DNA of 64,000 nt from Gammaproteobacteria bacterium (GTDB lineage: Bacteria > Pseudomonadota > Gammaproteobacteria > Pseudomonadales > Cellvibrionaceae), in contig JAGKWO010000001.1 in the NCBI GenBank assembly GCA_021151835.1, positions 248,001 to 312,000 on the forward strand. The letters run 5' to 3'. The notes below the pieces were generated by a model, which was not told the origin of the DNA, ran no database searches, and saw only the letters and a program-made list of their open reading frames with translations. This document shows positions 35,121 through 44,235 of the stretch, in pieces (the first letter of the stretch is position 1; each line of letters begins with the position of its first letter). A program made the translations under genes and the position numbers.

Positions 35121-35594
35121 AATGATTTAACTCCATTTCTGATAATTGTCATTCTATGTGCTAAAAGCTTCAACTTCGAAATAAGAGTGGTAAGCAACAT
35201 TAGTTCTGTAACGGTAAGAAAGTAGTGTTCCGGGTTATCCTTATCAGGAACAAATTTAAGTCCATGCGGAATATCCGCTTTCTCAATAATCCAATATATG
35301 TTGAGAGTTTTTTTTAGGGTTGAAGCGTTTCTTCATGTCATAAACGAGACTCAAGTTCGCAATTGATGCTGAAAACGAAAGCCCCATTTGGTCGTGAGGT
35401 TTAACCCATTTATGATCCTCAGAAAGAAACCAATCTTTAACCCGCACACCTTTAATAATCTGCTCTTTTTTACCTGCATCACGTTTTCTATATAAAGTCG
35501 GATGACTCAAACTTAACGTGGGACGCATTAACACTGACTCGTATTCTTTTATTAATTCAGTGATGTCATTTAAAGTTTTAAATTGTGTAATCAT
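35117..35594 (-). pseudogene. Tse2-like ADP-ribosyltransferase toxin gene, frameshifted in an A8 tract
   Basis: From ATG at 35594 the frame runs 103 codons and stops just after an A8 tract (plus-strand T8 at 35308-35315). Deleting one A restores a single frame of about 158 residues ending at 35117. The joined protein has LYRKRDAGKKEQIIKG, KWVKPHDQMGLSFSASI, and a C-terminal IPHGLKFVPDKDN with HYFLTV. These resemble Tse2-family type VI effectors (LYR, Gly-Ser-Phe, IP.GL.V..D, HY), whose length is also 158. The present sequence encodes only the truncated form, unless the tract is a sequencing error or varies between cells. Confidence 0.6.
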
Positions 35595-35790
35595 TATTTC
35601 CTTGCCTTAATTGATTTCCTAAAAAGCCAAAATAGGATCTGGCGACATTATCGTACCCGTCATAGCCATGCGAATTATTGCAACTGTAATTGAGATTGTC
35701 ACTTTTATTGACAGCTCCTCTCCCGTCCACTAACCTGCCCCCGCTGCGGTAAAACCCGTAGTCGGGATTGCAACCCCCGGAAGTTCCCAT
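35578..35790 (-). CDS. Gly/Tyr-rich fragment preceding the toxin gene
   Basis: Open frame ending 17 bases inside the toxin gene. It extends in frame upstream of the ATG at 35790 to about 35830 without another start (codons for EDTTCAKTHCAN), so it may be the tail of a larger truncated protein. The body is rich in Gly, Tyr, Asn and Asp (NPDYGFYRSGGRLVDG, HGYDGYDNVARSYFGF). Family not recognised. The GC-rich first half and AT-rich second half suggest a junction near 35690. Confidence 0.35.
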   Translation of the reverse strand: MGTSGGCNPDYGFYRSGGRLVDGRGAVNKSDNLNYSCNNSHGYDGYDNVARSYFGFLGNQLRQGNNDYTI

Positions 35791-35799
35791 ATTGGCACA

Positions 35800-36120
35800 A
35801 TGCGTTTTTGCGCATGTCGTGTCCTCGCACAGCTATGTCTGTTGTTATGGCGCATAATCAAACTCGATCAAGTTCAATTTGCGTCCTATCAACAAAACAA
35901 GATTGAAATTCAATCGCCCGAAGGAATGTGCCTTACGCGCGTCGGTGAAGAAATAAATCGCCAGCGCGATGAAGATTTGCATTTCCAATTATTGGAGCAA
36001 GTTGCGCTGCTGGAAGTATTGTTTGAACAAGTGAATGACGATATTAAATTACCCGCCCGCGCCGTTACCGGCCTTGCGGATTTGATGAGTCGAATTAATG
36101 AATTTTTAATGAAACGATAA
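35800..36120 (+). CDS. Small helical protein, uncertain N-terminus
   Basis: The frame is open for 106 codons; the coding-like part is the last about 75 residues (KIEIQSPEG, then EINRQRDEDLHFQLLEQVAL and SRINEFLMKR), predicted helical and acidic. The first 30 codons read poorly and no ribosome-binding site is found, so this may be a gene truncated at its 5' end by the neighbouring island. An ATG at 35929 would give 64 residues. Family not recognised. A terminator follows. Confidence 0.4.
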   Translation: MRFCACRVLAQLCLLLWRIIKLDQVQFASYQQNKIEIQSPEGMCLTRVGEEINRQRDEDLHFQLLEQVALLEVLFEQVNDDIKLPARAVTGLADLMSRINEFLMKR

Positions 36121-36123
36121 AAT

Positions 36124-36177
36124 AAAAAACTGCACCTTAATCCATTGGACAATCCAACGTTTGGGGTGCAGTTTTTA
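36124..36177. terminator. Bidirectional terminator between convergent genes
   Basis: Outer stem ACTGCACC/GGTGCAGT (36129-36136 with 36165-36172) flanked by A- and T-runs. An inner TTGGA/TCCAA stem sits in the loop. Confidence 0.8.
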
Positions 36178-36191
36178 GTAGTTGCTAAATG

Positions 36192-37601
36192 TTATTTGAT
36201 AATGATCGATCTGAACACCGGGCGATCCTGACGATAGAAACGCACCGCATGCGGTTCATTTTTCGGTAAACCTTTTACGATCTTGTTGTAATCTGCAACG
36301 GATTTGATATCGCTGAATGCCAATTGCGTGATGATATCGCCCGTTTGCAAACCGGCTTCGGCAGCGGGGCTATTGGGTTTAACGTCTTTTACGATTACAC
36401 CGGCCTCTGCGCCACCGCGAGTAGAACGCTCCAGTGGAGTCACTACCAAACCGAGAGCATCTACCGAATTTTCCGTTTTAGGTGCGCTGGTGTGGCGCTC
36501 TACAGCTTCTTCCGGTGATACCGGTAAAATTCCTACCGTAACATTAAGCGTTTGCTCTTTGCCTTTGCGCATAATCACTACAGGCACTTTGGATTTCGGT
36601 GCAGTTCTGCCGACTAAATACGGCAAGTCACTGGATGTATGAACATCCTGGCCGTTGAATTTAATAATCAAATCGCCTGCTTTCAAACCGGATTTGGTTG
36701 CAGGGCCTTCCGGGTCGGCTTCGCTAATCAGCGCGCCCATGGGTTTATCAATGCCCAATGAGCTGGCGAGGTCTTTGTCCACATCTTGAATCATTACACC
36801 CAACCAACCGCGATCCACACGGCCCTTGTCTTTTAATTGTGCAACAACATCAAGCGCAAGACTGGAGGGAATTGCAAATGAAAGACCAACGGAGCCACCG
36901 GACGGCGAATAAATTTGTGAGTTGATGCCAACAACTTCGCCATCCAGATTGAACAACGGGCCACCGGAATTACCGGGATTAATGGCCACGTCTGTTTGGA
37001 TAAACGGAACGTAAGTGCTTTCAGTGCGCGCCGATGGAATGCTGCGACCAATCGCACTAACAATACCGGCCGTAGCTGAATAATCCAAACCAAAAGGTGA
37101 ACCAATTGCAACAACCCATTGGCCAACTTTTAATGCTTCACCTTTCGCCAGGGTGAGCGTGGGTAAATCTTTCGCATCGATTTTTAACAACGCCAGATCC
37201 GAGCGCTCATCGCTGCCCACCAATTTGGCAGAGTATTCGCGCTGGTCGTTGAGGATCACAGTGACGTTATCCATTTGTTCTACAACGTGATTATTCGTTA
37301 ACACATAACCATCAGCAGAAATAATAAAACCCGAGCCCATGGAACCGCGATCACGCGGAACCTGGCGGCGCTCTAACAGCTCGCGGAAAATATCGGGGAG
37401 GCCTTGCATATCAGGCGGTAATTGTTGTTGGTCCAGACGCGCGTTTGACGCTTTGGAAATCGCAGTAATTTTCACCACTGCCGGTGAATGCTTTTCAATT
37501 AACTGCGTAAAATCAGGCAGCTCTACTGCAAAAGTGTTGAGGGAAAAACAGGCCAGACAGAGAACAATTGCGTTCATCCATTGGCGGGGTAATGCTTGCA
37601 T
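36192..37601 (-). CDS. Periplasmic Do-family serine protease (DegQ/MucD)
   Basis: 469-residue envelope quality-control protease/chaperone. A signal peptide ends near residue 24 (NTFA-VE). The trypsin-like domain has the intact triad: His in LTNNHVVEQ, Asp in ERSDLALLKID, and Ser in INPGNSGGPLF. Two PDZ domains follow (about residues 265-355 and 375-465; RGWLGVMIQDV, AEAGLQTGDII). The start at 37601 with AAGGAG about 6 bases upstream is preferred to one 42 bases earlier. MucD is the likely pseudomonad orthologue, but no algU-mucABC genes are adjacent. Confidence 0.93.
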   Translation of the reverse strand: MQALPRQWMNAIVLCLACFSLNTFAVELPDFTQLIEKHSPAVVKITAISKASNARLDQQQLPPDMQGLPDIFRELLERRQVPRDRGSMGSGFIISADGYVLTNNHVVEQMDNVTVILNDQREYSAKLVGSDERSDLALLKIDAKDLPTLTLAKGEALKVGQWVVAIGSPFGLDYSATAGIVSAIGRSIPSARTESTYVPFIQTDVAINPGNSGGPLFNLDGEVVGINSQIYSPSGGSVGLSFAIPSSLALDVVAQLKDKGRVDRGWLGVMIQDVDKDLASSLGIDKPMGALISEADPEGPATKSGLKAGDLIIKFNGQDVHTSSDLPYLVGRTAPKSKVPVVIMRKGKEQTLNVTVGILPVSPEEAVERHTSAPKTENSVDALGLVVTPLERSTRGGAEAGVIVKDVKPNSPAAEAGLQTGDIITQLAFSDIKSVADYNKIVKGLPKNEPHAVRFYRQDRPVFRSIIIK

Positions 37602-37824
37602 AGGTAACTCCTTGGTTATCAGGTTGCTAGTGCGGTACACCACCCGGGTACCGCAACATGCACTCGCAGCTTGAGACTAATCGGTTTGCAAAAAATTCCA
37701 ACCCGATTGTAATTTTCGGGTTAAGAAATTTTGGGGAATTATGCTAAAAAAATGCAAGTGCGGGAGAATAATTATCAATAACGGGATGTGCAACCCGTTC
37801 CGATAAGGCCAGGTACCCTCAACA

Positions 37825-38883
37825 CTAACGTGGCAAACCCGCTTCCGGTTGTTTGCCATTCAGTAAGTTTTGTTGCTCGGTTAAATCTTCCAGTTGCCTG
37901 GCGTCTATTGCCGGCACGGATTTTTCGCGTTCAGAACTGTTTACTTTTTCTGCCGCCGCCTTTTCTTCAGCCGCTTTAATGGCCGCCACTTTCTTTTCCA
38001 TCTCCTTACGCGTTTCCGCATTCTCCAAACGCACCGTAACGCGGCGATTTTTTGCCTGGCCTGCTTTGGTTTTGTTATCGGCAATCGGGAATTTATCGCC
38101 GTGCGCACGCGTAGTAATCGTGTCAGCCGGAATACCTTTTTCCACCAGATAGGCTGTTACCCATTCTGCTTCACGTTTTGCTAACGCTTCGCCCTGTTCA
38201 GGTTTAGGCAGTTTATCGCTATGGGCATCGACAATAATGCCCAGCACCTGCTTATCCGCTTTTACGTAGCGCACAATTTTATCCAGCTCCGCTTTGGATT
38301 TTGGGCTCAACTCATCCGCGTCCGGCTCATAACTCAATATTGTGTGCGAGAGCTGTTTAAAGGTGTAAGGGATCAAGTTTTTCACACAGTTTTTATAGGT
38401 ATTAAAGGCCGGCCCAAAATTGCGCGCCGCCAACCCCACATGCAAGCTGTTACCACTGAATATCACATTAGTCCCCTGCTCCAGGCTGGCGGTAATCGCA
38501 GCGATTTGTGCTCCGCTCACTTTCAGGGTTTTGTTATTCGCCTGGGCTTGCCCCAGGGTCCTGGGGGTTACATCACTTAGCCATGCAGGTGCGATGGCCT
38601 CCACCTTGAAGGTACCGGAACCCAGTGCCAGCGACTTGCCACTGAGTTCAAGGCTCTCGCCGGCTCCTGCTTTGCGGGCCAAGCGCGCATTACCGAAACC
38701 GGGAATCTCATGGTTAAGGCCGCAAGCAAAATCGCCGGATTCAGCCTTCCATTGGGCATCCGAAAAGGAGGCGATATAGGTTTGGGCACTGGCTTGACCG
38801 CCGGCCAGAAGGCCGGAAACCAGCAATATCACCGAAGAGAGCAAGCGTTTGCAGGAGTTCGCAGGAGGAAAAACCACATTCAT
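37825..38883 (-). CDS. motY: Flagellar stator-associated protein MotY
   Basis: 352-residue periplasmic protein. A signal peptide ends near residue 34 (QASA-QT). The N-terminal domain begins YIASFSDAQWKAESGDFACG and HEIPGFGNARLARKAG, the MotY signature; the C-terminal OmpA-like domain (VDAHSDKLPKPEQG, NRRVTVRL) binds peptidoglycan. MotY forms the T-ring around the flagellar motor. It is divergent from pyrC, followed by rnt, the same neighbourhood as in Pseudomonas aeruginosa (PA3526-3528). A Glu/Lys-rich tail of about 50 residues is extra. Start at 38883 is uncertain by 8 residues. Confidence 0.85.
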   Translation of the reverse strand: MNVVFPPANSCKRLLSSVILLVSGLLAGGQASAQTYIASFSDAQWKAESGDFACGLNHEIPGFGNARLARKAGAGESLELSGKSLALGSGTFKVEAIAPAWLSDVTPRTLGQAQANNKTLKVSGAQIAAITASLEQGTNVIFSGNSLHVGLAARNFGPAFNTYKNCVKNLIPYTFKQLSHTILSYEPDADELSPKSKAELDKIVRYVKADKQVLGIIVDAHSDKLPKPEQGEALAKREAEWVTAYLVEKGIPADTITTRAHGDKFPIADNKTKAGQAKNRRVTVRLENAETRKEMEKKVAAIKAAEEKAAAEKVNSSEREKSVPAIDARQLEDLTEQQNLLNGKQPEAGLPR

Positions 38884-39038
38884 TGGAAAAACCGCACGGC
38901 TATACAAAGGAATTTACCGAGTATAGCCAGCCTCACCCAAAATGCCCGCTTGCGGATAAGGCTGCGGAGGGGCCGCGATTTTGGTAGCATGCCGACCAAT
39001 TCGCGTGTTTTGATGTACTGCTACGGAATCCCCACTCC

Positions 39039-40076
39039 ATGACCCAACAAATTACCCTGCTCCGCCCTGATGATTGGCATATCCACCTGCGCGACGGCGC
39101 TTCGCTAACCCGCACAGTGACGGATGCCGCCCGGCAGTTTGCCCGTGCCATCGTTATGCCCAACCTGGTGCCGCCCGTGATGAACACTGAACAGGCCCTG
39201 GCGTACAAAACGCGGATTCAAGGGGCGCGCCCGGCCGGTGATAACTTTGAGCCACTAATGGTCTTGTACCTGACCGATAACACCGACCCGGCCGAAATCG
39301 CCAAAGCCAAAGCCGCAGGCATCACCGCCTGTAAACTGTATCCGGCGGGCGCTACGACCAACTCGGCTTCCGGCGTGACTGATTTGCAAAAAATCTACCC
39401 GGTGCTGGAAGCGATGGAAAAAGCGGGAATGCATTTTTTATTGCACGGTGAAGTGACTGATTCGGCGATTGATATTTTTGATCGCGAAAAAGTATTCCTG
39501 GATCGCACCTTCAGCCAGGTTGTGAAAAATTTTCCGGATTTAAAGATGGTGCTGGAACATATCACCACGGCTGATGCCGCTGAATTTGTCGCGGCTGCAC
39601 CGGCCAATGTTGCCGCAACTATCACCGCGCACCATTTGCTCTACAACCGCAACCATATGCTCGCCGGTGGTATTCGCCCACATTATTATTGTTTGCCAAT
39701 TTTAAAACGTGGTACACACCAGCAAGCGCTTATCAAAGCGGCAACGAGCGGCAGCCCGAAATTCTTTCTGGGAACCGATTCAGCACCACATGCCAAAGAT
39801 AAAAAAGAAGCCGCATGCGGTTGTGCTGGAAGCTACACCGCTTTCGCAGCAATCGAACTGTATGCCGAAGCCTTTGAAGACGCGCATGCGCTCGATAAAC
39901 TCGAAGCCTTTGCCAGCCATTTTGGTGCTGATTTTTATGGTTTGCCACGCAATACTGACACCATCACACTGGTGAGAAAGGAATGGCAAGTGCCTGACTC
40001 GTTGAGTTTTGGCGATCAACCGCTGGTGCCGTTGCGCGCGGGCGAAACTTTACGCTGGCAGTTACAAACTGCTTAA
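39039..40076 (+). CDS. pyrC: Dihydroorotase, class II
   Basis: Cytosolic zinc enzyme that cyclises carbamoyl aspartate to dihydroorotate in pyrimidine synthesis. 345 residues, matching E. coli PyrC (348). The metal site DDWHIHLRDG is at residues 11-20, the carboxylated Lys lies in CKLYPAG (about 99-105), His ligands are in LLHGEV and LEHITT, and the catalytic Asp is in GTDSAPH (about 247-253). Nine bases separate it from rnt. Confidence 0.97.
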   Translation: MTQQITLLRPDDWHIHLRDGASLTRTVTDAARQFARAIVMPNLVPPVMNTEQALAYKTRIQGARPAGDNFEPLMVLYLTDNTDPAEIAKAKAAGITACKLYPAGATTNSASGVTDLQKIYPVLEAMEKAGMHFLLHGEVTDSAIDIFDREKVFLDRTFSQVVKNFPDLKMVLEHITTADAAEFVAAAPANVAATITAHHLLYNRNHMLAGGIRPHYYCLPILKRGTHQQALIKAATSGSPKFFLGTDSAPHAKDKKEAACGCAGSYTAFAAIELYAEAFEDAHALDKLEAFASHFGADFYGLPRNTDTITLVRKEWQVPDSLSFGDQPLVPLRAGETLRWQLQTA

Positions 40077-40085
40077 GGGACTCCA

Positions 40086-40757
40086 GTGAATCCACCTGAA
40101 AATACCCGCGATCCAAACTCACCACTGGCACAACGCTTTCGTGGTTTTTTGCCCGTGATTGTCGATGTGGAAACCGGCGGTTTTAATTCGCAAACCGATG
40201 CGTTATTGGAAATTGCCGCCGTCACCATTCGCATGGATGACGACGGTAATTTGCATCGCCATGAAACGTTCGCGTTTCATGTTGAGCCTTTTGAAGGCGC
40301 GAACATTGAACAAGCGGCACTGGATTTTACCGGTATCGACCTGGATAACCCGGATCGCCTGGCTGAACCGGAATTAATGGTGATGACCGATTTACTCACT
40401 GCCGTGCGCCGCTCGGTAAAAGAAAATGGTTGCACCCGCGCAGTGATTGTCGGCCATAACGCGCATTTCGATTTGAATTTTGTTAACGCAGTCATTGAAC
40501 GCTGCAATATCAAACGCAGCCCGTTCCATCCTTTTTCCGTATTTGATACGGCAACGCTCGCTGGCCTTGCATTTGGCCAGACCGTTTTGGCCAAAGCCTG
40601 CCAGGTTGCAGGGATTGAGTTCAGTAATTCTGCTGCGCATTCCGCCGCTTACGATGCTGAAAAAACTGCCGACTTATTTTGCCTGATTGTAAATCGCTGG
40701 AAAGAATTGGGCGGCTGGTTACCTGTTGACGGCGACGTCGATGAAGAGACGGAATAA
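40086..40757 (+). CDS. rnt: Ribonuclease T
   Basis: 223-residue 3'-5' exoribonuclease of the DnaQ/DEDD group that trims tRNA and other stable RNA ends. Exo I is VIVDVETGGF (about 23-32), Exo II is VGHNAHFDLNF (about 122-132), and Exo III is AHSAAYDAEKTADLF (about 184-198). Starts with GTG at 40086, nine bases after pyrC, with GGGACTCC upstream. Confidence 0.95.
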   Translation: MNPPENTRDPNSPLAQRFRGFLPVIVDVETGGFNSQTDALLEIAAVTIRMDDDGNLHRHETFAFHVEPFEGANIEQAALDFTGIDLDNPDRLAEPELMVMTDLLTAVRRSVKENGCTRAVIVGHNAHFDLNFVNAVIERCNIKRSPFHPFSVFDTATLAGLAFGQTVLAKACQVAGIEFSNSAAHSAAYDAEKTADLFCLIVNRWKELGGWLPVDGDVDEETE

Positions 40758-40787
40758 TTTACTGCTGTAAATTACCCTGAGCAAAAC

Positions 40788-41138
40788 ATGGCATTCAATA
40801 TCAAAAAATACTTGCTTGATAAACCCGAAGCCAAAGAGGACTTCCCCTTTGGCCCACAGGTTGCCGTGTATAAAGTGCGCGATAAAATGTTTGCCCTGAT
40901 CGGCACCGAAGATAAAGAAATACGCATCAATTTAAAATGCGACCCGGTAGAAGCAGAACAGTTGCGCATGGTTTTTGATGCAGTGATTCCCGGCTACCAC
41001 ATGAATAAAAAACACTGGAACACCGTTATTATCAACGGCTCAATTCCTGACGCAGAAGTAAAAAGAATGATCGATAACTCTTACGCGCTAGTAGTAAAAA
41101 AACTTGGCAAATCAGCCGCACACCCGCTTTTACAATAA
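40788..41138 (+). CDS. MmcQ/YjbR family DNA-binding-like protein
   Basis: 116 residues with the CyaY-like fold pattern of the MmcQ/YjbR family: FPFGPQVAVYKVRDKMFALI (about residues 20-39), the GYHMNKKHWNTVIING block (about 69-84), and IDNSYALVVKKL near the end. No enzymatic activity is established for the family. It follows rnt by 30 bases on the same strand. Confidence 0.85.
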   Translation: MAFNIKKYLLDKPEAKEDFPFGPQVAVYKVRDKMFALIGTEDKEIRINLKCDPVEAEQLRMVFDAVIPGYHMNKKHWNTVIINGSIPDAEVKRMIDNSYALVVKKLGKSAAHPLLQ

Positions 41139-41157
41139 AAATCCACCAGGAGCTTTT

Positions 41158-43152
41158 ATGACAAGGTTGAAATACTGTTTTCTATTTATGATTTTTTGCC
41201 ACGCCAGTATTGTTTTATCGGCAGATGGATTGGAAGGAATTACAGAGCCGAAACAAATCCCTGCAGAAAACTTCTTTAAGGAAAACACCGAATACAGTTA
41301 CCGCATCTCACCTGACGGTAAGCAATTGGCATTTATTAGAAAATACACACAAACCTACAACATCGTCATCACGGATTTAGATAAATTCGTAGAGGTACAC
41401 GAATTTGCCGTTTCCAAGATCTCCCCCGAACAGCTCACCTGGATAAGCAACAATCGATTGGTATTTGGCATAGGTGGTGTAATTTATTCGGTCAATCGGG
41501 ACGGAGCAGACCTGCGGGTTTTGATTAGCAATATCTACGACGTGGACAAAGTCAAAGGCTATACTTCCTTTGTCAACAATCTACGTTACTGGTCACTGTT
41601 GAAGCGCCCAAGAGGCAATGAAGAAGATGTTTTATTCCTCTCCTACAATATTGATGGGCATGCAAATGTTCATAAAATCAATATATACACCGGTGAAAAA
41701 ACCGATTTGTACGATGCAAAAAAACTTAAAGCTGATGACCTTTACACTGATCGCGACGGAAAAGTCATTCTGGTTGAAAAAATCAAAAAGGAACAACATT
41801 CATTTTATCGTTTGGTAAACGACCAGAATGATATGGAACTGGCAAGCCTCGACATTGCCAACCAAAGCTACCAGCTCAATTATGATGCAAAGTCGTATTT
41901 AAACCGATCAGTTGTGGTAAATGAGATCGGCTATGACAAGGACACTATGTACATTTCTGAAAAAACATCGGGAGATAGGTATCAACTTGTAAAATATAAC
42001 TATGTCACCAATACCAAAGAAGTTATTGGTAGCGACCCGGTCTACGATGTCGGTAGCCCTGATGAAAAGGTATCCCTTCACTACGACTACAAAAATAAAA
42101 AATTAGTAGGTTTTAGCTACAATGCAGACAAACGTAAAACCGTATGGCTGGATGATCGATTCAAAAAATATCAGCAGGCCATTGATAATAGATATCCGGG
42201 ACACGTCAACCAAATTTACGACTGGAATGAAACGGCAGACAAATTATTAGTCACCAGTAGCGATGCTAAAACAAAGGGTAAAGTTATTGTTTTCGATGCA
42301 ATCAAAAACAAGTCCATAGTTCAAACCGATTACTCCACAATGTTAATTCCTTCGCAGATGAAGGATACCGAAGTTTATAAATACAAAACACAAGATGGAA
42401 CCACAATCACGTCGTACCTGACACCGCCGGTTATAACAACCAATCAAAAGTGGCCATTGATTGTAATGCCGCACGGAGGTCCTTTTTCACGCAGCTATTA
42501 TGGTTACGATGGTCATATGCAATACTTTTCTACCCGTGGGTATGCAGTATTGGAACCTAACTTCAGGGGCTCTACCGGCTACGGAGTTCAACACCTGCTT
42601 GCAGGCAAACAGCAAATTGCCGATTTAATGCTCGCTGATATAGCAGATGGTGTTCGAACACTGATCAAAGAAAACAAAGTAGATCCCAGCCAGGTTTATA
42701 TTCTTGGTTTCAGTTATGGTGGCTACGCAGCAATCATGAGTGCAATTAAATATCCTGAACTATATAGCGCTGCTGTTTCTGCAGCGGCTCCGTTAGATTT
42801 GAATGAACAGCTGAAGCATTACAAAAAAGAAGAACTCTGGTTTGCTTATGAGTTTTGGCAAGACTTGATTGGTGTTAAGCAGCAAGGCAAAAAATTTGTG
42901 GAGTCTATTTCACCGTATCAACGCGTAGATGACATCAAAATCCCGCTTCTGATTTTTCATGGAGACCGGGACAATATAATCCCTAAAAAACAGGCTGAAG
43001 ATTTTAAAAAATTAGTTGAGAAGAAAAAATTAAACATTCCTGTTCGAATTATCCAATCGGAGGGTCACGGATGGGATTTAGTCAGCAGCAACACCTATTT
43101 TGTTGAGAAATCAGTAGAGCTGTTTCAGGCCAATAAAAAAGCAAGCCCATAA
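41158..43152 (+). CDS. Secreted S9 family peptidase (prolyl oligopeptidase-like)
   Basis: 664-residue exported serine peptidase. The signal peptide ends near residue 20 (VLS-ADG). An N-terminal beta-propeller (about 30-400) precedes an alpha/beta hydrolase domain with HGGPFSRSYYGYDG, the nucleophile in GFSYGGYAAIMS (Ser at about 520), the Asp in HGDRDNIIP (about 603) and the His in EGHGWD (about 640). ATG at 41158 follows AGGAGCTTTT; the longer frame overlaps the YjbR-like gene and is rejected. The gene is more A/T-rich than its neighbours, which may reflect transfer. Confidence 0.9.
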   Translation: MTRLKYCFLFMIFCHASIVLSADGLEGITEPKQIPAENFFKENTEYSYRISPDGKQLAFIRKYTQTYNIVITDLDKFVEVHEFAVSKISPEQLTWISNNRLVFGIGGVIYSVNRDGADLRVLISNIYDVDKVKGYTSFVNNLRYWSLLKRPRGNEEDVLFLSYNIDGHANVHKINIYTGEKTDLYDAKKLKADDLYTDRDGKVILVEKIKKEQHSFYRLVNDQNDMELASLDIANQSYQLNYDAKSYLNRSVVVNEIGYDKDTMYISEKTSGDRYQLVKYNYVTNTKEVIGSDPVYDVGSPDEKVSLHYDYKNKKLVGFSYNADKRKTVWLDDRFKKYQQAIDNRYPGHVNQIYDWNETADKLLVTSSDAKTKGKVIVFDAIKNKSIVQTDYSTMLIPSQMKDTEVYKYKTQDGTTITSYLTPPVITTNQKWPLIVMPHGGPFSRSYYGYDGHMQYFSTRGYAVLEPNFRGSTGYGVQHLLAGKQQIADLMLADIADGVRTLIKENKVDPSQVYILGFSYGGYAAIMSAIKYPELYSAAVSAAAPLDLNEQLKHYKKEELWFAYEFWQDLIGVKQQGKKFVESISPYQRVDDIKIPLLIFHGDRDNIIPKKQAEDFKKLVEKKKLNIPVRIIQSEGHGWDLVSSNTYFVEKSVELFQANKKASP

Positions 43153-43202
43153 AAATTAGTTCAAATACGCCCCTCCAGACTATCCACGAGGGGCGCATGT
43201 TG

Positions 43203-44129
43203 TTAATCCTTACGATGAATAATATTCATATCCGGGTTCAACACTTTCCAATCTGACACGCGCTCATTGATCACCCCGGCAGCACGATAAGCCTGCGTAA
43301 TCACACCCTCTTCACGCAGCAGCAGCAACCCTTTTTCAATCGCGCGGTAAGCATCCGCCCCTGCCGGATGAGTCATGCTAATAACCCAGCCGCGACTGCC
43401 CGCCAGTTTTACCTTCACGCCCTGAACGGGCATCAGGGTTATTCCCATCGCCCGGTAACCTAAATCCTCATGTGCGGTAAAACCAATTAGCATAAAGTCC
43501 ACGCGCCGGGTATGGACCATTTTCATCATGCTCTCCCAATGCACATTATCGTGCAATTTTGCCAGGCCTAACTGCTGCAACGCATTCCAGTCCGGGCGCC
43601 ATTGTTTACTCGATACAGCGGTGAGCTTTTGCACATCCGCCAGGGTTCTGGTGGATTGCAATTTGGGATTGTGCGGGCTCATGTAAATCCCGGTTTCCAT
43701 CTCGCCAAAGCGCAACAAGGGTGATGAGACCTTTAACTGACGATCATCATCCGGAATATCTTCACGCCAAATACCGTTGCTGAACACAGCGGCATGGCCT
43801 GACCGCAACCGGAGAACCATTCGATCATAACTCACGTCATACCAGGGCTCGATGATAATCGGCAAGGTATTTCCCCCTAATACCAGGGCACGTCGCAGCA
43901 ATAAATAATCGATGAGATCGCGGTAACTTCCCGCGCGGGAAAAATCAGTGAACGTCTCCGGTGTTTCATTGGGGTGTAAGAAAGTTTTAGCGTTTTCAAG
44001 CACCGATGGCGGGACCAAAATAACGATAGATGCTGGTTGCGAAGAGGCGGACGAGGAAGAGGCGTCAGCCGCGTATAGCGGCGAGATAAACATCGAGACT
44101 ATTACAATAAAATATTGAAAGGTTTTCAT
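43203..44129 (-). CDS. Periplasmic solute-binding-like protein
   Basis: 308 residues. A signal peptide ends near residue 20 (LYA-AD) and is followed by a Ser/Ala-rich linker (DASSSSASSQPAS). The rest resembles family-3 extracellular solute-binding proteins (amino-acid type): SGHAAVFSNGIWRED, RFGEMETGIYMSP, RVDFMLIGFTAHEDLG and REEGVITQAYRAAG. No transporter genes are adjacent, so it may be a free-standing sensor or binding protein. Ligand unknown. Confidence 0.7.
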   Translation of the reverse strand: MKTFQYFIVIVSMFISPLYAADASSSSASSQPASIVILVPPSVLENAKTFLHPNETPETFTDFSRAGSYRDLIDYLLLRRALVLGGNTLPIIIEPWYDVSYDRMVLRLRSGHAAVFSNGIWREDIPDDDRQLKVSSPLLRFGEMETGIYMSPHNPKLQSTRTLADVQKLTAVSSKQWRPDWNALQQLGLAKLHDNVHWESMMKMVHTRRVDFMLIGFTAHEDLGYRAMGITLMPVQGVKVKLAGSRGWVISMTHPAGADAYRAIEKGLLLLREEGVITQAYRAAGVINERVSDWKVLNPDMNIIHRKD

Positions 44130-44235
44130 TGCAATAGCGCTCGGTGCGGCGACAGTGATTGAAAATTAAAAATAGTGAAGATGAATATCTTGCAAGTGTA
44201 GATGATGAAATCGGGGTAATGCATGGAAATATTAT

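Noticed and set aside
35305..35318. Programmed -1 ribosomal frameshift at A-AAA-AAC in the toxin gene
   Set aside because: The slippery heptamer is in phase, but the downstream coding frame is +1, not -1; a -1 shift gives a meaningless peptide. An extra base fits better.
43168..43195. Hairpin CGCCCCTC/GAGGGGCG between the S9 peptidase and the binding-protein gene
   Set aside because: The 8-bp stem is real, but no T-run follows in either direction, so I do not list it as a terminator.
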